Shown here: positions 30,645 to 40,305 of the stretch, piece by piece
Numbering within the stretch: position 1 is the stretch's first letter
How the letters are laid out: each line of letters opens with the position of its first letter
NCBI RefSeq assembly: GCF_037076565.1
Contig: NZ_AP029028.1
Coordinates: 3,968,001-4,032,000 of the forward strand
DNA: 64,000 bases
Direction of reading: 5' to 3'
Origin: Herbaspirillum sp. DW155
Lineage (GTDB): Bacteria > Pseudomonadota > Gammaproteobacteria > Burkholderiales > Burkholderiaceae_D
Made by a program: the position numbers and the translations under genes
The notes under the pieces: model-generated
What the model saw: only the letters and a program-made list of their open reading frames with translations
Told to the model about the DNA's origin: nothing
The model's database searches: none

Positions 30645-33600
30645 TCACCGCTGCATGCTCTCCCACACCTTCTGCAAGCGCTTCACCGACACCGGCATGG
30701 GCGTCTTCAGTTCCTGCGCATAGAGCGACACGCGCAGTTCCTCCAGCATCCAGCGGAACTCGGTCATCTTGGGATCGACCCGGCCGGCGCGGTCCTTGAG
30801 GGCGCGCTGGTAAGGCAGCGCCACCGAATTCCACTCTGCCATCAGGCGCGTATCGCGGGCCGGATCGGCGCGCAGCTTGTCCAGCCGCACGTTGATGGCC
30901 TTGAGGTAGCGCGGATAGTGGCTGAGGTTGCCGTAATCCGTTTCCGCCACAAACCGCTTGCCCACCAGTTGCGACAACTGCGCCTGCATGTCAGCCGCAG
31001 CGGCCGCATGCGCCTTGATGCCCTGCAGCTTTTTGGGCAGCGCGTGGTACTCGGCCAGAACCTGGCCGCACAGGCGCGCGATTTCGTTGACCAGCAAACC
31101 CAAACGCGCCTTGCCTTCATCGCGGCGGCGGCTGAATTCATCGGCATTGCGCGGCAGCGGGTCTTGCAGGAAGGCGCGTTCCAGTCCGGCATTGAGGATC
31201 TGTTCACGTAATTCTTCCTGCGAACCCAGCGCCATGAATTGCATGCCCATCTGCTGCAGGCCCGGAATATTCTTCTCCAGGTACTTCAGCTGCTCCTTCA
31301 TCTGCAAGGCAAAGAGCCGTCGCAGACCGGCGTAATGGAAACGCGCTGCCTCGGCCGGATCGTCGAAGACTTCCAGATCGCAATGAGTCTTGCGATCCAC
31401 CAGCGCGGGGAAACCGATCAACGTCTGCGCCTGCTTGCCACTGCCGCGCGTGATCTCCAGCAGCTCGGGCAATTCGCCGAAGCTCCAGCTGGTGAGATTG
31501 CTGTACTCCCCCACCGACGCTGGCGCAGCCGGTGCCGCGCTGGCCCCACCAGCCTTGCCCGAGGCAGTCGCAGGCGCAGTTGCCGCGCTGTCCTCGTCCT
31601 CGCGCGGCGCGATGGCCACCTGCTCGGCCAGCTTCTGGAACTGCTGACGTGCCTGGCCGCCGAATTCGGCTTGCAGCGCGGCGAGGTTGCGTCCCATCTC
31701 CAGCTGGCGTCCATGCTCGTCGACGATCTTGAAGTTCATCGCATGATGGGCTGACAGCGTTTCCTGCTTGAAGTCGCTGGGCTTGACCAGAATCGTGATC
31801 TGCTCGCGGATGTCGGCAATGATGGCGTCGATCAGGTTGCCCCGGCCGAAGGTCTTGCGCTCTTCCATGCGCTCGCAAAAACGCACGGCGTAATCGGGCA
31901 GCGGCACGCAGTGACGGCGCAGCTTCTGCGGCAGGGACTTCAACAGCAGATGCACCTTCTCCTTCAACATGCCCGGCACCAACCACTCACAGCGATCGGC
32001 CGACACCTGATTGAGCGCATACAGCGGCACGGTGAGCGTGACGCCATCGCGCGCCGCACCCGGTTCGAAGTGATAGCTCAGGGCCATGGCGATGCCGGCC
32101 ACGTTCATGGTCTTGGGGAAGAGTTCGGTGGTCACGCCGGCCGCTTCGTGACGCATCAGGTCGTCACGGTTCAGGTACAGCAGCTTGGGATCGGCGGCAG
32201 TGGCCTCCTTGTGCCACTTCTCGAAATCGACACCATTGCAGATGTCGTGCGGGATCAGCTTGTCATAAAAACCGATGATCAGTTCATCGTCCACCAGCAC
32301 ATCGAGGCGACGCGATTTGTGTTCCAGGTTCTCGATTTCTCGCACCAGCTTCTGGTTGTGCGCGAAGAACGGCGCACGGGTCTCGAAGTCGCCACCGACC
32401 AGCGCATCGCGAATGAAAATCTCGCGCGCTTCGGCCGGATTGATCTTGCCGTAGTTGATGCGGCGCTGGCTGTACACCACCAGGCCATAGAGCGTGGCGC
32501 GCTCGGAGGCGGTGACCTGGGCGGCGCGCTTTTCCCAGCGCGGCTCGCCCCAGGATTTTTTCAACAGATGGCCGCCCAGTTTTTCCAGCCATTCGGGCTG
32601 GATGTTGGCCACGCAGCGCGCATACAGGCGGGCGGTGTCGACCAGCTCGGCCGCCATCACCCAGCGGCCGGGCTTCTTGGTCAGATGCGCGCCGGGCCAG
32701 ATGTTGAACTTGATGCCGCGTGCGCCCAGGTATTGCGCATCGTCCTCGCTCTTGAAACCGACGTTGCCCAGCAAGCCGGTCAGCAAGGCCAGGTGCAGTT
32801 GATCGTAGGTTGCCGGTGCTTCGTTCAGGCGCCAGCCCTGTTCCTTGACGATGGTCAGCAGTTGTGAATGGACATCGCGCCACTCGCGCAGGCGCAGCTG
32901 CGAGAGGAAATTCTCGCGACAATGTTCCTGCAACTGGCGATTCGATTTCTTGTGCGCGATGGCATCCTCGAACCACTTCCAGATTTTGAGGTAGCTGACG
33001 AACTCGGATTTCTCATCGGCGAATTTCTTGTGGGCGTTGTCAGCGGCATTCTGCGCATCCATGGGCCGGTCGCGCGGGTCCTGCACGGATACCGCTGCGG
33101 CGATGATGAGCAGCTCAGTCAGGCAGGCATTGTCGCGGCCGGCCAGGATCATGCGGCCCACGCGCGGGTCCAGCGGCAGACGTGCCAGTTGCTTGCCCAG
33201 CGGGGTCAGGCGATTGACGCCGCCCTGCTCTTCCACCGCGCCCAGTTCCTGCAAGAGCTGGTAGCCGTCGGCAATGGCGCGGCCCAGCGGCGGTTCGATG
33301 AAGGGGAAGCTCTCCACATCGGTCAGATGCAGCGACTTCATGCGCAGGATGACGGAGGCCAGCGAGGACCGCAGGATCTCGGGATCGGTGAACTTGGGGC
33401 GCTGCAGGAAATCCTGCTCGTCATACAGGCGGATGCACACGCCCGCCGCCACCCGGCCGCAACGGCCGGCGCGCTGGTTGGCGGCCGACTGCGCCACCGG
33501 TTCGATCTGCAACTGTTCGACCTTGTTGCGGTAGCTGTAACGCTTCACCCGTGCGAGACCGGCATCGACCACATAGCGGATGCCCGGCACGGTCAGTGAA

Positions 33601-34700
33601 GTTTCGGCCACATTGGTCGCCAGCACGATGCGGCGGGCATTGCTGGTCTTGAAGACGCGCTCCTGCTCCTGCGCGGAGAGGCGCGCAAACAGCGGCAGGA
33701 TTTCCACGTGCGGCGGATGATGCTTGCGCAGTGCTTCGGCAGCATCGCGAATCTCGCGCTCGCCCGGCAGGAACACCAGCACGTCGCCCGATCCGATGCG
33801 GGCCAGTTCATCGACGGCATCGACCACGGCATCCATCAGGTCGCGTTGCTCGCGGTCCTTCTGGGCCTGGCTGGCGCGGCCTTCGGCGCGCGCGCGGGCC
33901 TGTGCCACTTCGGTGGAGACGCCGCTGCGGTCGGCATTGTCGATGGGACGATAGCGAATCTCCACCGGATACAGACGGCCCGAGACCTCGATCACCGGTG
34001 CAGGCACGATCTCGCCCTTGACCTCGCGGCCGAAATGGCGGGCGAAGCGGTCGGCATCGATGGTGGCCGAGGTGATGATGATCTTCAGGTCCGGGCGTTT
34101 CGGTAGCAGCTGCTTCAGGTAGCCCAGCAGGAAATCGATGTTGAGGCTGCGTTCATGCGCCTCGTCGATGATGATGGTGTCGTACTGGCGCAAGAGCGGA
34201 TCGGTCTGCGTCTCGGCCAGCAGGATGCCGTCGGTCATCAGCTTGATCCACGCGCCCTTGGAAAGGGTGTCGTTGAAACGGACCTTGTAGCCCACCAGCT
34301 CGCCCGGCGGCGAATTCAATTCCTGCGCGATGCGCTTGGCGGTGGAGGAGGCAGCGATACGGCGCGGCTGCGTGTGGCCGATCAGGCCCTTCTCGCCACG
34401 GCCCAGCTCCAGGCAGATCTTGGGTAGCTGGGTGGTCTTGCCGGAACCGGTCTCGCCGCTGACGATGATGACCTGGTGCGCCCGCAGGGCCTCGGCGATC
34501 TCGTGGCGGCGGCCGGAGACGGGCAGCTCTTCCGGGAAGGTGACCGGGGGCAGCGGATTGCGTACGGGCGGCGCGGCCTCGGCGGCAGGCTCGGTGCGGC
34601 GGGGGCCGCGTGGCTCGCGCGGGCCGCGCGCACGGTCCTGTTGCGGTTTCTGCTGCGGCAGGGCGCCTGGGGGAGTGTTGGGTGCTTTGGTAACGGACAT
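30645..34700 (-). CDS. hrpA: ATP-dependent RNA helicase HrpA
   Basis: A 1351-aa DEAH-box helicase. After a basic, Pro-rich N-terminus come motif I GETGSGKTTQ, motif Ia HTQPRRIAA, motif II DEAH in TIIIDEAHERSLN, motif III SATI, motif V ATNVAETSLTVPG and motif VI QRAGRCGR, then the HA2, OB-fold and long DUF3418 C-terminal domains that mark HrpA. HrpA rescues stalled ribosomes and processes some mRNAs. Start ATG 34700 (MSVTKAPNT) is preferred over the frame to 34847, which enters the argA promoter region. Its last 73 bp are duplicated at 27421. Confidence 0.95.
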   Translation of the reverse strand: MSVTKAPNTPPGALPQQKPQQDRARGPREPRGPRRTEPAAEAAPPVRNPLPPVTFPEELPVSGRRHEIAEALRAHQVIIVSGETGSGKTTQLPKICLELGRGEKGLIGHTQPRRIAASSTAKRIAQELNSPPGELVGYKVRFNDTLSKGAWIKLMTDGILLAETQTDPLLRQYDTIIIDEAHERSLNIDFLLGYLKQLLPKRPDLKIIITSATIDADRFARHFGREVKGEIVPAPVIEVSGRLYPVEIRYRPIDNADRSGVSTEVAQARARAEGRASQAQKDREQRDLMDAVVDAVDELARIGSGDVLVFLPGEREIRDAAEALRKHHPPHVEILPLFARLSAQEQERVFKTSNARRIVLATNVAETSLTVPGIRYVVDAGLARVKRYSYRNKVEQLQIEPVAQSAANQRAGRCGRVAAGVCIRLYDEQDFLQRPKFTDPEILRSSLASVILRMKSLHLTDVESFPFIEPPLGRAIADGYQLLQELGAVEEQGGVNRLTPLGKQLARLPLDPRVGRMILAGRDNACLTELLIIAAAVSVQDPRDRPMDAQNAADNAHKKFADEKSEFVSYLKIWKWFEDAIAHKKSNRQLQEHCRENFLSQLRLREWRDVHSQLLTIVKEQGWRLNEAPATYDQLHLALLTGLLGNVGFKSEDDAQYLGARGIKFNIWPGAHLTKKPGRWVMAAELVDTARLYARCVANIQPEWLEKLGGHLLKKSWGEPRWEKRAAQVTASERATLYGLVVYSQRRINYGKINPAEAREIFIRDALVGGDFETRAPFFAHNQKLVREIENLEHKSRRLDVLVDDELIIGFYDKLIPHDICNGVDFEKWHKEATAADPKLLYLNRDDLMRHEAAGVTTELFPKTMNVAGIAMALSYHFEPGAARDGVTLTVPLYALNQVSADRCEWLVPGMLKEKVHLLLKSLPQKLRRHCVPLPDYAVRFCERMEERKTFGRGNLIDAIIADIREQITILVKPSDFKQETLSAHHAMNFKIVDEHGRQLEMGRNLAALQAEFGGQARQQFQKLAEQVAIAPREDEDSAATAPATASGKAGGASAAPAAPASVGEYSNLTSWSFGELPELLEITRGSGKQAQTLIGFPALVDRKTHCDLEVFDDPAEAARFHYAGLRRLFALQMKEQLKYLEKNIPGLQQMGMQFMALGSQEELREQILNAGLERAFLQDPLPRNADEFSRRRDEGKARLGLLVNEIARLCGQVLAEYHALPKKLQGIKAHAAAAADMQAQLSQLVGKRFVAETDYGNLSHYPRYLKAINVRLDKLRADPARDTRLMAEWNSVALPYQRALKDRAGRVDPKMTEFRWMLEELRVSLYAQELKTPMPVSVKRLQKVWESMQR

Positions 34701-34872
34701 GAGGCCGACATTATACCTGCCACCGCCCGCCCGGTCAGGCTGCGTGCGGCTGGACGGCCGATGGTGCAGGTCTGGGCGAAGGCGGCCGGTCGCATGGACC
34801 GGCTTTGCAACATCCTTGCAAGAAATCTGCCCTCCAGCGGCCCGCAAACCTGCGCCCCGCCGCGACGGTGGT

Positions 34873-34878
34873 TATAAT
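34873..34878 (+). promoter_or_regulatory. Consensus -10 box (TATAAT) just before argA
   Basis: TATAAT ends 7 bases before the argA ATG at 34886, so transcription would begin at or next to the start codon. No Shine-Dalgarno fits between. The -35 region is poor. Confidence 0.6.
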
Positions 34879-34885
34879 GCGCGTC

Positions 34886-36199
34886 ATGGAAAAACAGACC
34901 GAATTCGTCAACTGGCTGCGTTCCGTCGCGCCTTACGTCCACGCCTTTCGCGGCAAGACCTTCGTGGTCGCCTTCCCGGGCGAGCTGGTCACGGCTGGCG
35001 GCCTGCAGGTGCTGGCCCAGGATCTCTCGCTGCTGCATGCGCTGGGCATCCGCGTGGTGGTGGTGCATGGCTCGCGTCCGCAGGTGGCCGAGCAACTGGC
35101 CCTGCGCAACGTCGAGGCACGCTTCCAGAATGGCCTGCGCGTGACCGACAGCGCCGCCCTGGAATGCGCCAAGGAAGCCGCCGGCGAACTGCGCCTGGAT
35201 ATCGAGGCCGCCTTCAGCCAGGGTCTGCCCAATACACCGATGGCGCACTCGGCCATCCGCGTGATCTCCGGCAACTTCGTCACGGCCCGTCCCATGGGCG
35301 TGATCGATGGCGTGGACCTGCAACTGACCGGCGTGGTGCGCAAGATCGCCGCCGACGTGATCCAGCCCATCATGAACGCGGGCGGCATCGTGCTGCTCTC
35401 ACCGCTGGGTTTCTCGCCCACCGGCGAAGCCTTCAACCTGACCATGGAAGATGTGGCCGTTTCTGCCGCCATCGCCCTGCGCGCCGAAAAGCTCATCTTC
35501 CTCTCGGAAACCCCGTTGATGAAAGATGCCGCCGGCGCTGAAATCCGCGAGTTGTCTTCGCACCAGGCCGAGGCCGTACTCTCGGCCGGCTTCCTGCCTG
35601 CCGATGCGGCGTTCTACCTGGCCAGCGTGGTCAAGGCCTGCAATGCGGGCGTATCACGCGCCCACATCGTGCCCTTCTCCACCGATGGCTCGGCGCTGCT
35701 GGAATTGTTTACCCACGATGGCGTAGGCACCATGGTCACCTACGAAAACCTGGAAAGCCTGCGCCAGGCTACCATCGAGGACGTGGGCGGCATCCTCAAG
35801 CTGATCGAACCGCTGGAAGCCGATGGCACCCTGGTCAAGCGCGGCCGCGAACTGATCGAGCGCGAGATTCATTACTTCTCGGTGATCGAGCACGATAACG
35901 TCATCTTCGGCTGCGCCGCGCTCTATCCCTTCCCCAAGGAAAAGATGGGCGAAATGGCCTGCCTGACCGTGAACCCGGAAGTGCAGGGCCAGGGCGACGG
36001 CGACCGTATCTTGAAGCACATCGAAACCCGTGCGCGCGAAGCCGGACTGACCAAGCTCTTCGTGCTCACCACCCGCACCTCACACTGGTTCCTGAAGCGC
36101 GGCTTCGTGCTGGCAGGCGTGAACGACCTGCCGCAGGATCGCCAGCAGATCTACAACTGGCAGCGCAAGTCGCAGGTACTGATCAAGAATTTGTATTAA
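34886..36199 (+). CDS. argA: N-acetylglutamate synthase
   Basis: A 437-aa enzyme making N-acetylglutamate, the first step of arginine synthesis. Residues about 1-280 form the amino acid kinase-like domain (VVVVHGSRPQVAEQLALR, SGNFVTARPMGVIDGVDLQL), and about 290-437 the GNAT acetyltransferase domain with VNPEVQGQGDGDRILKHIE as the acetyl-CoA loop and a C-terminus of classical ArgA (NDLPQDRQQIYNWQRKSQ). Start ATG 34886 (MEKQTEFVNWLRS) matches the family; the frame upstream is not protein-like. It is divergent from hrpA and followed 96 bp later by yggX. Confidence 0.95.
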   Translation: MEKQTEFVNWLRSVAPYVHAFRGKTFVVAFPGELVTAGGLQVLAQDLSLLHALGIRVVVVHGSRPQVAEQLALRNVEARFQNGLRVTDSAALECAKEAAGELRLDIEAAFSQGLPNTPMAHSAIRVISGNFVTARPMGVIDGVDLQLTGVVRKIAADVIQPIMNAGGIVLLSPLGFSPTGEAFNLTMEDVAVSAAIALRAEKLIFLSETPLMKDAAGAEIRELSSHQAEAVLSAGFLPADAAFYLASVVKACNAGVSRAHIVPFSTDGSALLELFTHDGVGTMVTYENLESLRQATIEDVGGILKLIEPLEADGTLVKRGRELIEREIHYFSVIEHDNVIFGCAALYPFPKEKMGEMACLTVNPEVQGQGDGDRILKHIETRAREAGLTKLFVLTTRTSHWFLKRGFVLAGVNDLPQDRQQIYNWQRKSQVLIKNLY

Positions 36200-36295
36200 T
36201 GATTTATCCGTCAGGACGTGAGCAGGCTCAACCGCTGACACCCATCGCGGCCCGCCCGTCCCAGGCATTTCAACTTAACGAACCAAGGAATCGAC

Positions 36296-36571
36296 ATGGC
36301 ACGCATGGTCCACTGCATCAAACTGAACAAGGAAGCCGAAGGCCTGGACTTCCCGCCCTATCCGGGCGAGCTGGGCAAGCGCATTTATGAAAGCGTCTCC
36401 AAGGAAGCCTGGGCCGCCTGGCTCAAGCACCAGACCATGCTGGTCAACGAAAACCGCCTGATGCTGGCCGACGCCCGCGCCCGCAAGTATCTGGCCGCGC
36501 AGATGGAAAAACATTTCTTCGGCGAAGGCGCCGATGCCGCCGCCGGTTACGTGCCGCCGCCCAGCGAATAA
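36296..36571 (+). CDS. yggX: Oxidative damage protection / Fe(2+)-trafficking protein YggX
   Basis: A 91-aa protein nearly identical in layout to Ygg[21 protein letters not shown] with the conserved Cys, [40 protein letters not shown] and MEKHFFGEG. It protects Fe-S clusters from oxidation and may move iron in the cytosol. AAGGAA precedes ATG 36296. It is probably cotranscribed with argA. Confidence 0.95.
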   Translation: MARMVHCIKLNKEAEGLDFPPYPGELGKRIYESVSKEAWAAWLKHQTMLVNENRLMLADARARKYLAAQMEKHFFGEGADAAAGYVPPPSE

Positions 36572-36706
36572 TCGCGCCAGGCACTCCCTGCCCTGCACGC
36601 CGCCCTGGTCCGCCACGGCGGCGTTTGTTTTTGCGGCCGATGCCTTCAGCCCCGCGCCGGACGCTACAATGCCGGCTCCGTTCCCGACTTCCTGCTGGAG
36701 CCTATC

Positions 36707-39454
36707 TTGTCCTTGCGTCGTCTGCGCCTTGCCCTGCTGTCCGCCAGTCTCGGCTTGACTCTCTTTTCTCCGCTGCTTCCGGCGACAGCCGCCGCACCGG
36801 CGCTTCCGCCCGGCGTCACGCCAGGCCCCAGCGCCGAGGGCATCAGCGAGTACCGCTTTGCCAATGGCTTCAAGCTGCTCCTGCTGCCGGATGACTCCAA
36901 ACCCACGGTGACGGTCAACATCACTTACCTGGTCGGCTCGCGCCACGAAAACTATGGTGAGACCGGCATGGCCCACCTGCTGGAACACCTGATGTTCAAG
37001 GGCTCACCGCACAATCCGGCGATCCCGCAGGAATTCAGCAAGCGCGGCATGAACTTCAACGGCACCACCTCGCTGGACCGCACCAACTATTACGAGACCT
37101 TCGAGGCCGGCCGGGACAATCTGCAATGGGCCATCGCCATGGAAGCCGACCGCATGGTCAACTCCCACATCGCGCGCAAGGACCTCGACAGTGAAATGAC
37201 CGTGGTGCGCAATGAGTATGAAGCCGGCGAGAACTCGCCCGCCCGCGTGATGATGAAGCGCATGCAGAGCGTGGCCTACGACTGGCACAGCTATGGCCGC
37301 AGCACCATCGGCGCGCGCAGTGATATCGAGAACGTACGCATCGAGAATCTGCAAGCCTTCTACCGCACCTACTACCAGCCCGACAACGCCGTGCTGCTCA
37401 TCGCCGGCAAGTTCGAACCGGCCCAGGTGCTGCAATGGGTCGACCAGAGCTTCGGCCGCCTGCCCAAGCCCAAACGCAGGCTGCCCGACTTCTGGACGGT
37501 AGAGCCGACCCAGGATGGCGAGCGCCAGTTCGTGATCCGCCGTCGCGGCGGACAGCAGCTGGTGGCGCTGGGCTACAAGATGCCCTCCCTGCTGCATCCG
37601 GACGCCACCGCCCTCGGCTTTGCCAGCGATATCCTGGCCGATACGCCCAATGGCCGCCTGCACAAGGCGCTGGTGGAAACGGGGCTGGCCACGGCGGTCT
37701 ATCCGATGCAGCTCGGCGGCTTCGCCCCCGGCCTGCAAATGATCGTGGCGCAGGTCAAGGCGGGGGCTGACGTCGAACCGGTCAGACAAGCCATGATCGC
37801 TGCGGTCGAATCCTTCAGTGCCAACCCGCCGACCGAGGAGGAAGTGGCGCGCCTGCGCCGCGAAAGCGCCAACAGCTTCGAGACGCTGCAGAACGATCCG
37901 CAGATGATGGCAATGGCCATATCCAACGCGATTGCACGCGGTGACTGGCGCCTGCTCTTCATCGAACGCGATCGGGAGCAGCGCCTGACCAGTGCTGACA
38001 TCGCCGCTGCGGCTGGTCGTTACTTCCGCCGCGACAATCGCACCGTCGGTCTCTACCTGCCGGAAGATCATCCGCAACGCGCCGACGTACCGGCCGCCCC
38101 CAGCGTGGCATCGCTGCTGGCGCAATATCAGCCGCGTGCGGCCATCGCCTCTGGCGAAGCCTTCGATCCGGCGCCCGCCAACATTGAACAGCGCACCACG
38201 CGCATCGCCCCCGGCCAGCCGCCGCACGCTGCACTCAAGCTGGCGCTGCTGCCCAAGCAGTCGCGCGGACAGACCGTCTCGGTGAGCATGAACCTGGAGT
38301 TCGGCGATGCCGAGAGCCTGTTCGGCCAGCGCGCCGTCGCCCAGCTGACCGCTGCCATGCTCATGCGCGGTACCCGGACACTGGATCGCCGCCAGCTGGC
38401 CGATGAATTCACGCGCCTGAAGATCAACGGCAATGTCTATCGCTTCCAGACCACGCGCGAGAATCTGGCGCCGGCCTTTGCGCTGGTGGGACAGGTGTTG
38501 CGCTATCCGCGCATGGACCCGGCCGAATTCGCGCAATTGAAAAATGAAACCGTGGCCGCGCTCGAAGCCACCCGCAAGGAGCCCGAGGCCCGTGCGGCCG
38601 AAGCCTTGCAGCTGCACTTCGAGCATTACCCGGAGGGTGACTGGCGCGCCGCACGCACGCTGGAGCAGCGCATCGCCGATGTACAGGCTGTGACGCTGGA
38701 ACAGGTGCGGGCCTTCCATCAGCGTTTCTATGGCGCCTCACACGGCGAGGTGGCCGTGGTCGGCGACTTCGATGCCGAAGCCGCGCGCGCGGCCATCGAT
38801 CAGGCGTTCGGCGGTTGGAGCAGTGCTGCGCCTTACGCGCGCGTGCTGCGGACCTGGGCTGATATCCCGGCCACGCGCATCCTCATCGATACACCCGACA
38901 AGGAGAACGGCATCTACCTGGCGCGCCAGAACATCCGCTTGCGTGATGACGACCCCGACTACCCCGCACTGGCCGTGGCCAATTACCTGCTCGGCGGTTC
39001 CAGCCAGCAGTCGCGCCTGGCGGACCGCATCCGCCAGAAGGATGGCCTGTCCTATGGCATCCACAGCGGCTTGCAGATCGGCGCCATCAGCGATGCAGCT
39101 TACCTGACCGTGCAGGCTATCGCGGCACCGCAGAATCTGGACAAGGTGGAGACGGCCGTGCGCGAGGAAATCACCCGCCTCCTCCAGGAGGGCTTTACCG
39201 AGGACGAACTGCTGCGTGCCAAGTCCGGCATCCTGCAGCAGCGCAACCAGCAGCGCGCCGACGACAGCGGCATTGCCACCAGCTGGAGCGCCCTGATGAA
39301 CCTGGATCGCAGCTTCCTGTGGCAGCAACAGCTGGACCTCAAACTGGCCGACCTGACGCTGGCGCAATTGAATGCGGCCGTGCGCAAGTACATCGATCCG
39401 GCGCGCATGACGGTAGTGATTGCGCGGGATGAGGCCAAGGCTCGCCAGCCCTGA
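36707..39454 (+). CDS. M16-family zinc metallopeptidase (pitrilysin-like), exported
   Basis: A 915-aa protein with a signal peptide (LALLSASLGLTLFSPLLPAT, cut near AAA-APALPPG). The inverted zinc motif HLLEH is at 90-94 with the distal Glu in RNEYEAGENSP. A second, inactive M16 repeat occupies about 480-910. Such proteins form clamshells that degrade peptides in the periplasm or outer membrane. The start is TTG 36707, supported by CTGGAG 6 bases upstream; no ATG gives a signal peptide. A TACAAT at 36665-36670 may be its -10 box. A terminator follows at 39476. Confidence 0.9.
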   Translation: MSLRRLRLALLSASLGLTLFSPLLPATAAAPALPPGVTPGPSAEGISEYRFANGFKLLLLPDDSKPTVTVNITYLVGSRHENYGETGMAHLLEHLMFKGSPHNPAIPQEFSKRGMNFNGTTSLDRTNYYETFEAGRDNLQWAIAMEADRMVNSHIARKDLDSEMTVVRNEYEAGENSPARVMMKRMQSVAYDWHSYGRSTIGARSDIENVRIENLQAFYRTYYQPDNAVLLIAGKFEPAQVLQWVDQSFGRLPKPKRRLPDFWTVEPTQDGERQFVIRRRGGQQLVALGYKMPSLLHPDATALGFASDILADTPNGRLHKALVETGLATAVYPMQLGGFAPGLQMIVAQVKAGADVEPVRQAMIAAVESFSANPPTEEEVARLRRESANSFETLQNDPQMMAMAISNAIARGDWRLLFIERDREQRLTSADIAAAAGRYFRRDNRTVGLYLPEDHPQRADVPAAPSVASLLAQYQPRAAIASGEAFDPAPANIEQRTTRIAPGQPPHAALKLALLPKQSRGQTVSVSMNLEFGDAESLFGQRAVAQLTAAMLMRGTRTLDRRQLADEFTRLKINGNVYRFQTTRENLAPAFALVGQVLRYPRMDPAEFAQLKNETVAALEATRKEPEARAAEALQLHFEHYPEGDWRAARTLEQRIADVQAVTLEQVRAFHQRFYGASHGEVAVVGDFDAEAARAAIDQAFGGWSSAAPYARVLRTWADIPATRILIDTPDKENGIYLARQNIRLRDDDPDYPALAVANYLLGGSSQQSRLADRIRQKDGLSYGIHSGLQIGAISDAAYLTVQAIAAPQNLDKVETAVREEITRLLQEGFTEDELLRAKSGILQQRNQQRADDSGIATSWSALMNLDRSFLWQQQLDLKLADLTLAQLNAAVRKYIDPARMTVVIARDEAKARQP

Positions 39455-39475
39455 GTCGTCGGTCGCATAGGACGG

Positions 39476-39510
39476 AAAAAATGCCCGTGTCGGAAGACAC
39501 GGGCATTTTC
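39476..39510. terminator. Bidirectional terminator M16 gene / rpiA
   Basis: AAAAAATGCCCGTGTC - GGAA - GACACGGGCATTTTC: a 12-pair stem between convergent genes. Confidence 0.92.
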
Positions 39511-39538
39511 GTCTGCGAGTCGCCTGAGCCTGTTCGCC

Positions 39539-40219
39539 TCAGAACTCCAGCTTCTTGACGCCATCAGCCGTGCCCAGCAAGCAGACGTTGGCTCCCTGGC
39601 GTGCAAACAGCCCGTTGGTGACCACGCCGACGATATTGTTGATCTTGTCTTCAATGTCGGCCGGGTCGTTGATAGCCAGGCCCAGCACGTCGATGATGTA
39701 GCAGCCGTTGTCGGTGACCAGCGGCTTGCCGTCGCCATTCTTGTTCAGACGCAGGCGCGGCTGGCCGCCCAGGGCAGCCAGCTTGCGCGCCACCACGGCG
39801 TGCGACATCGGGATCACTTCCACCGGCAGCGGGAAGCTGCCCAGCACCTCGACCAGCTTGGAGCCATCGGCGATGCAGACGAATTTCCGCGCCACGGAAG
39901 CCACGATCTTCTCGCGCGTCAACGCAGCGCCACCGCCCTTGATCATGGCGCCGGCGCCATTGATTTCATCGGCGCCGTCGATGTAGACGGGCATGGTCTC
40001 GACCTCATTGAGATCGAACACCGTGATGCCGTGGGAACGCAAGCGCTCGGCAGTGGCTTCGGAAGAGGCCACCGCCCCCTTGATGCGGTGCTTGATCTTG
40101 CCCAGTTCATCGATGAAGAAGTTGGCCGTGGAGCCGGTGCCCACGCCGATGATTTCGCCGTCGACCACGTAGTCGATGGCGGCCTTGGCTACGGCCTGCT
40201 TGAGTTCGTCTTGAGTCAT
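39539..40219 (-). CDS. rpiA: Ribose-5-phosphate isomerase A
   Basis: A 226-aa enzyme interconverting ribose-5-phosphate and ribulose-5-phosphate in the pentose phosphate pathway. Family motifs are all present: [16 protein letters not shown] (about 21-36), [36 protein letters not shown] with the catalytic acids, and DNGCYIIDV near the C-terminus. The length matches E. coli RpiA (219 aa). It is convergent with the M16 peptidase gene and 86 bp downstream of the antiporter gene on the same strand. Confidence 0.96.
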   Translation of the reverse strand: MTQDELKQAVAKAAIDYVVDGEIIGVGTGSTANFFIDELGKIKHRIKGAVASSEATAERLRSHGITVFDLNEVETMPVYIDGADEINGAGAMIKGGGAALTREKIVASVARKFVCIADGSKLVEVLGSFPLPVEVIPMSHAVVARKLAALGGQPRLRLNKNGDGKPLVTDNGCYIIDVLGLAINDPADIEDKINNIVGVVTNGLFARQGANVCLLGTADGVKKLEF

Positions 40220-40305
40220 GATGTGTCAGTTCAACGTAAATAAAACCAGGTGCGTTCGCATTTCGGCAACGCAAAAAAAATTCTCGGATGACGGGATCGA
40301 CGTGC

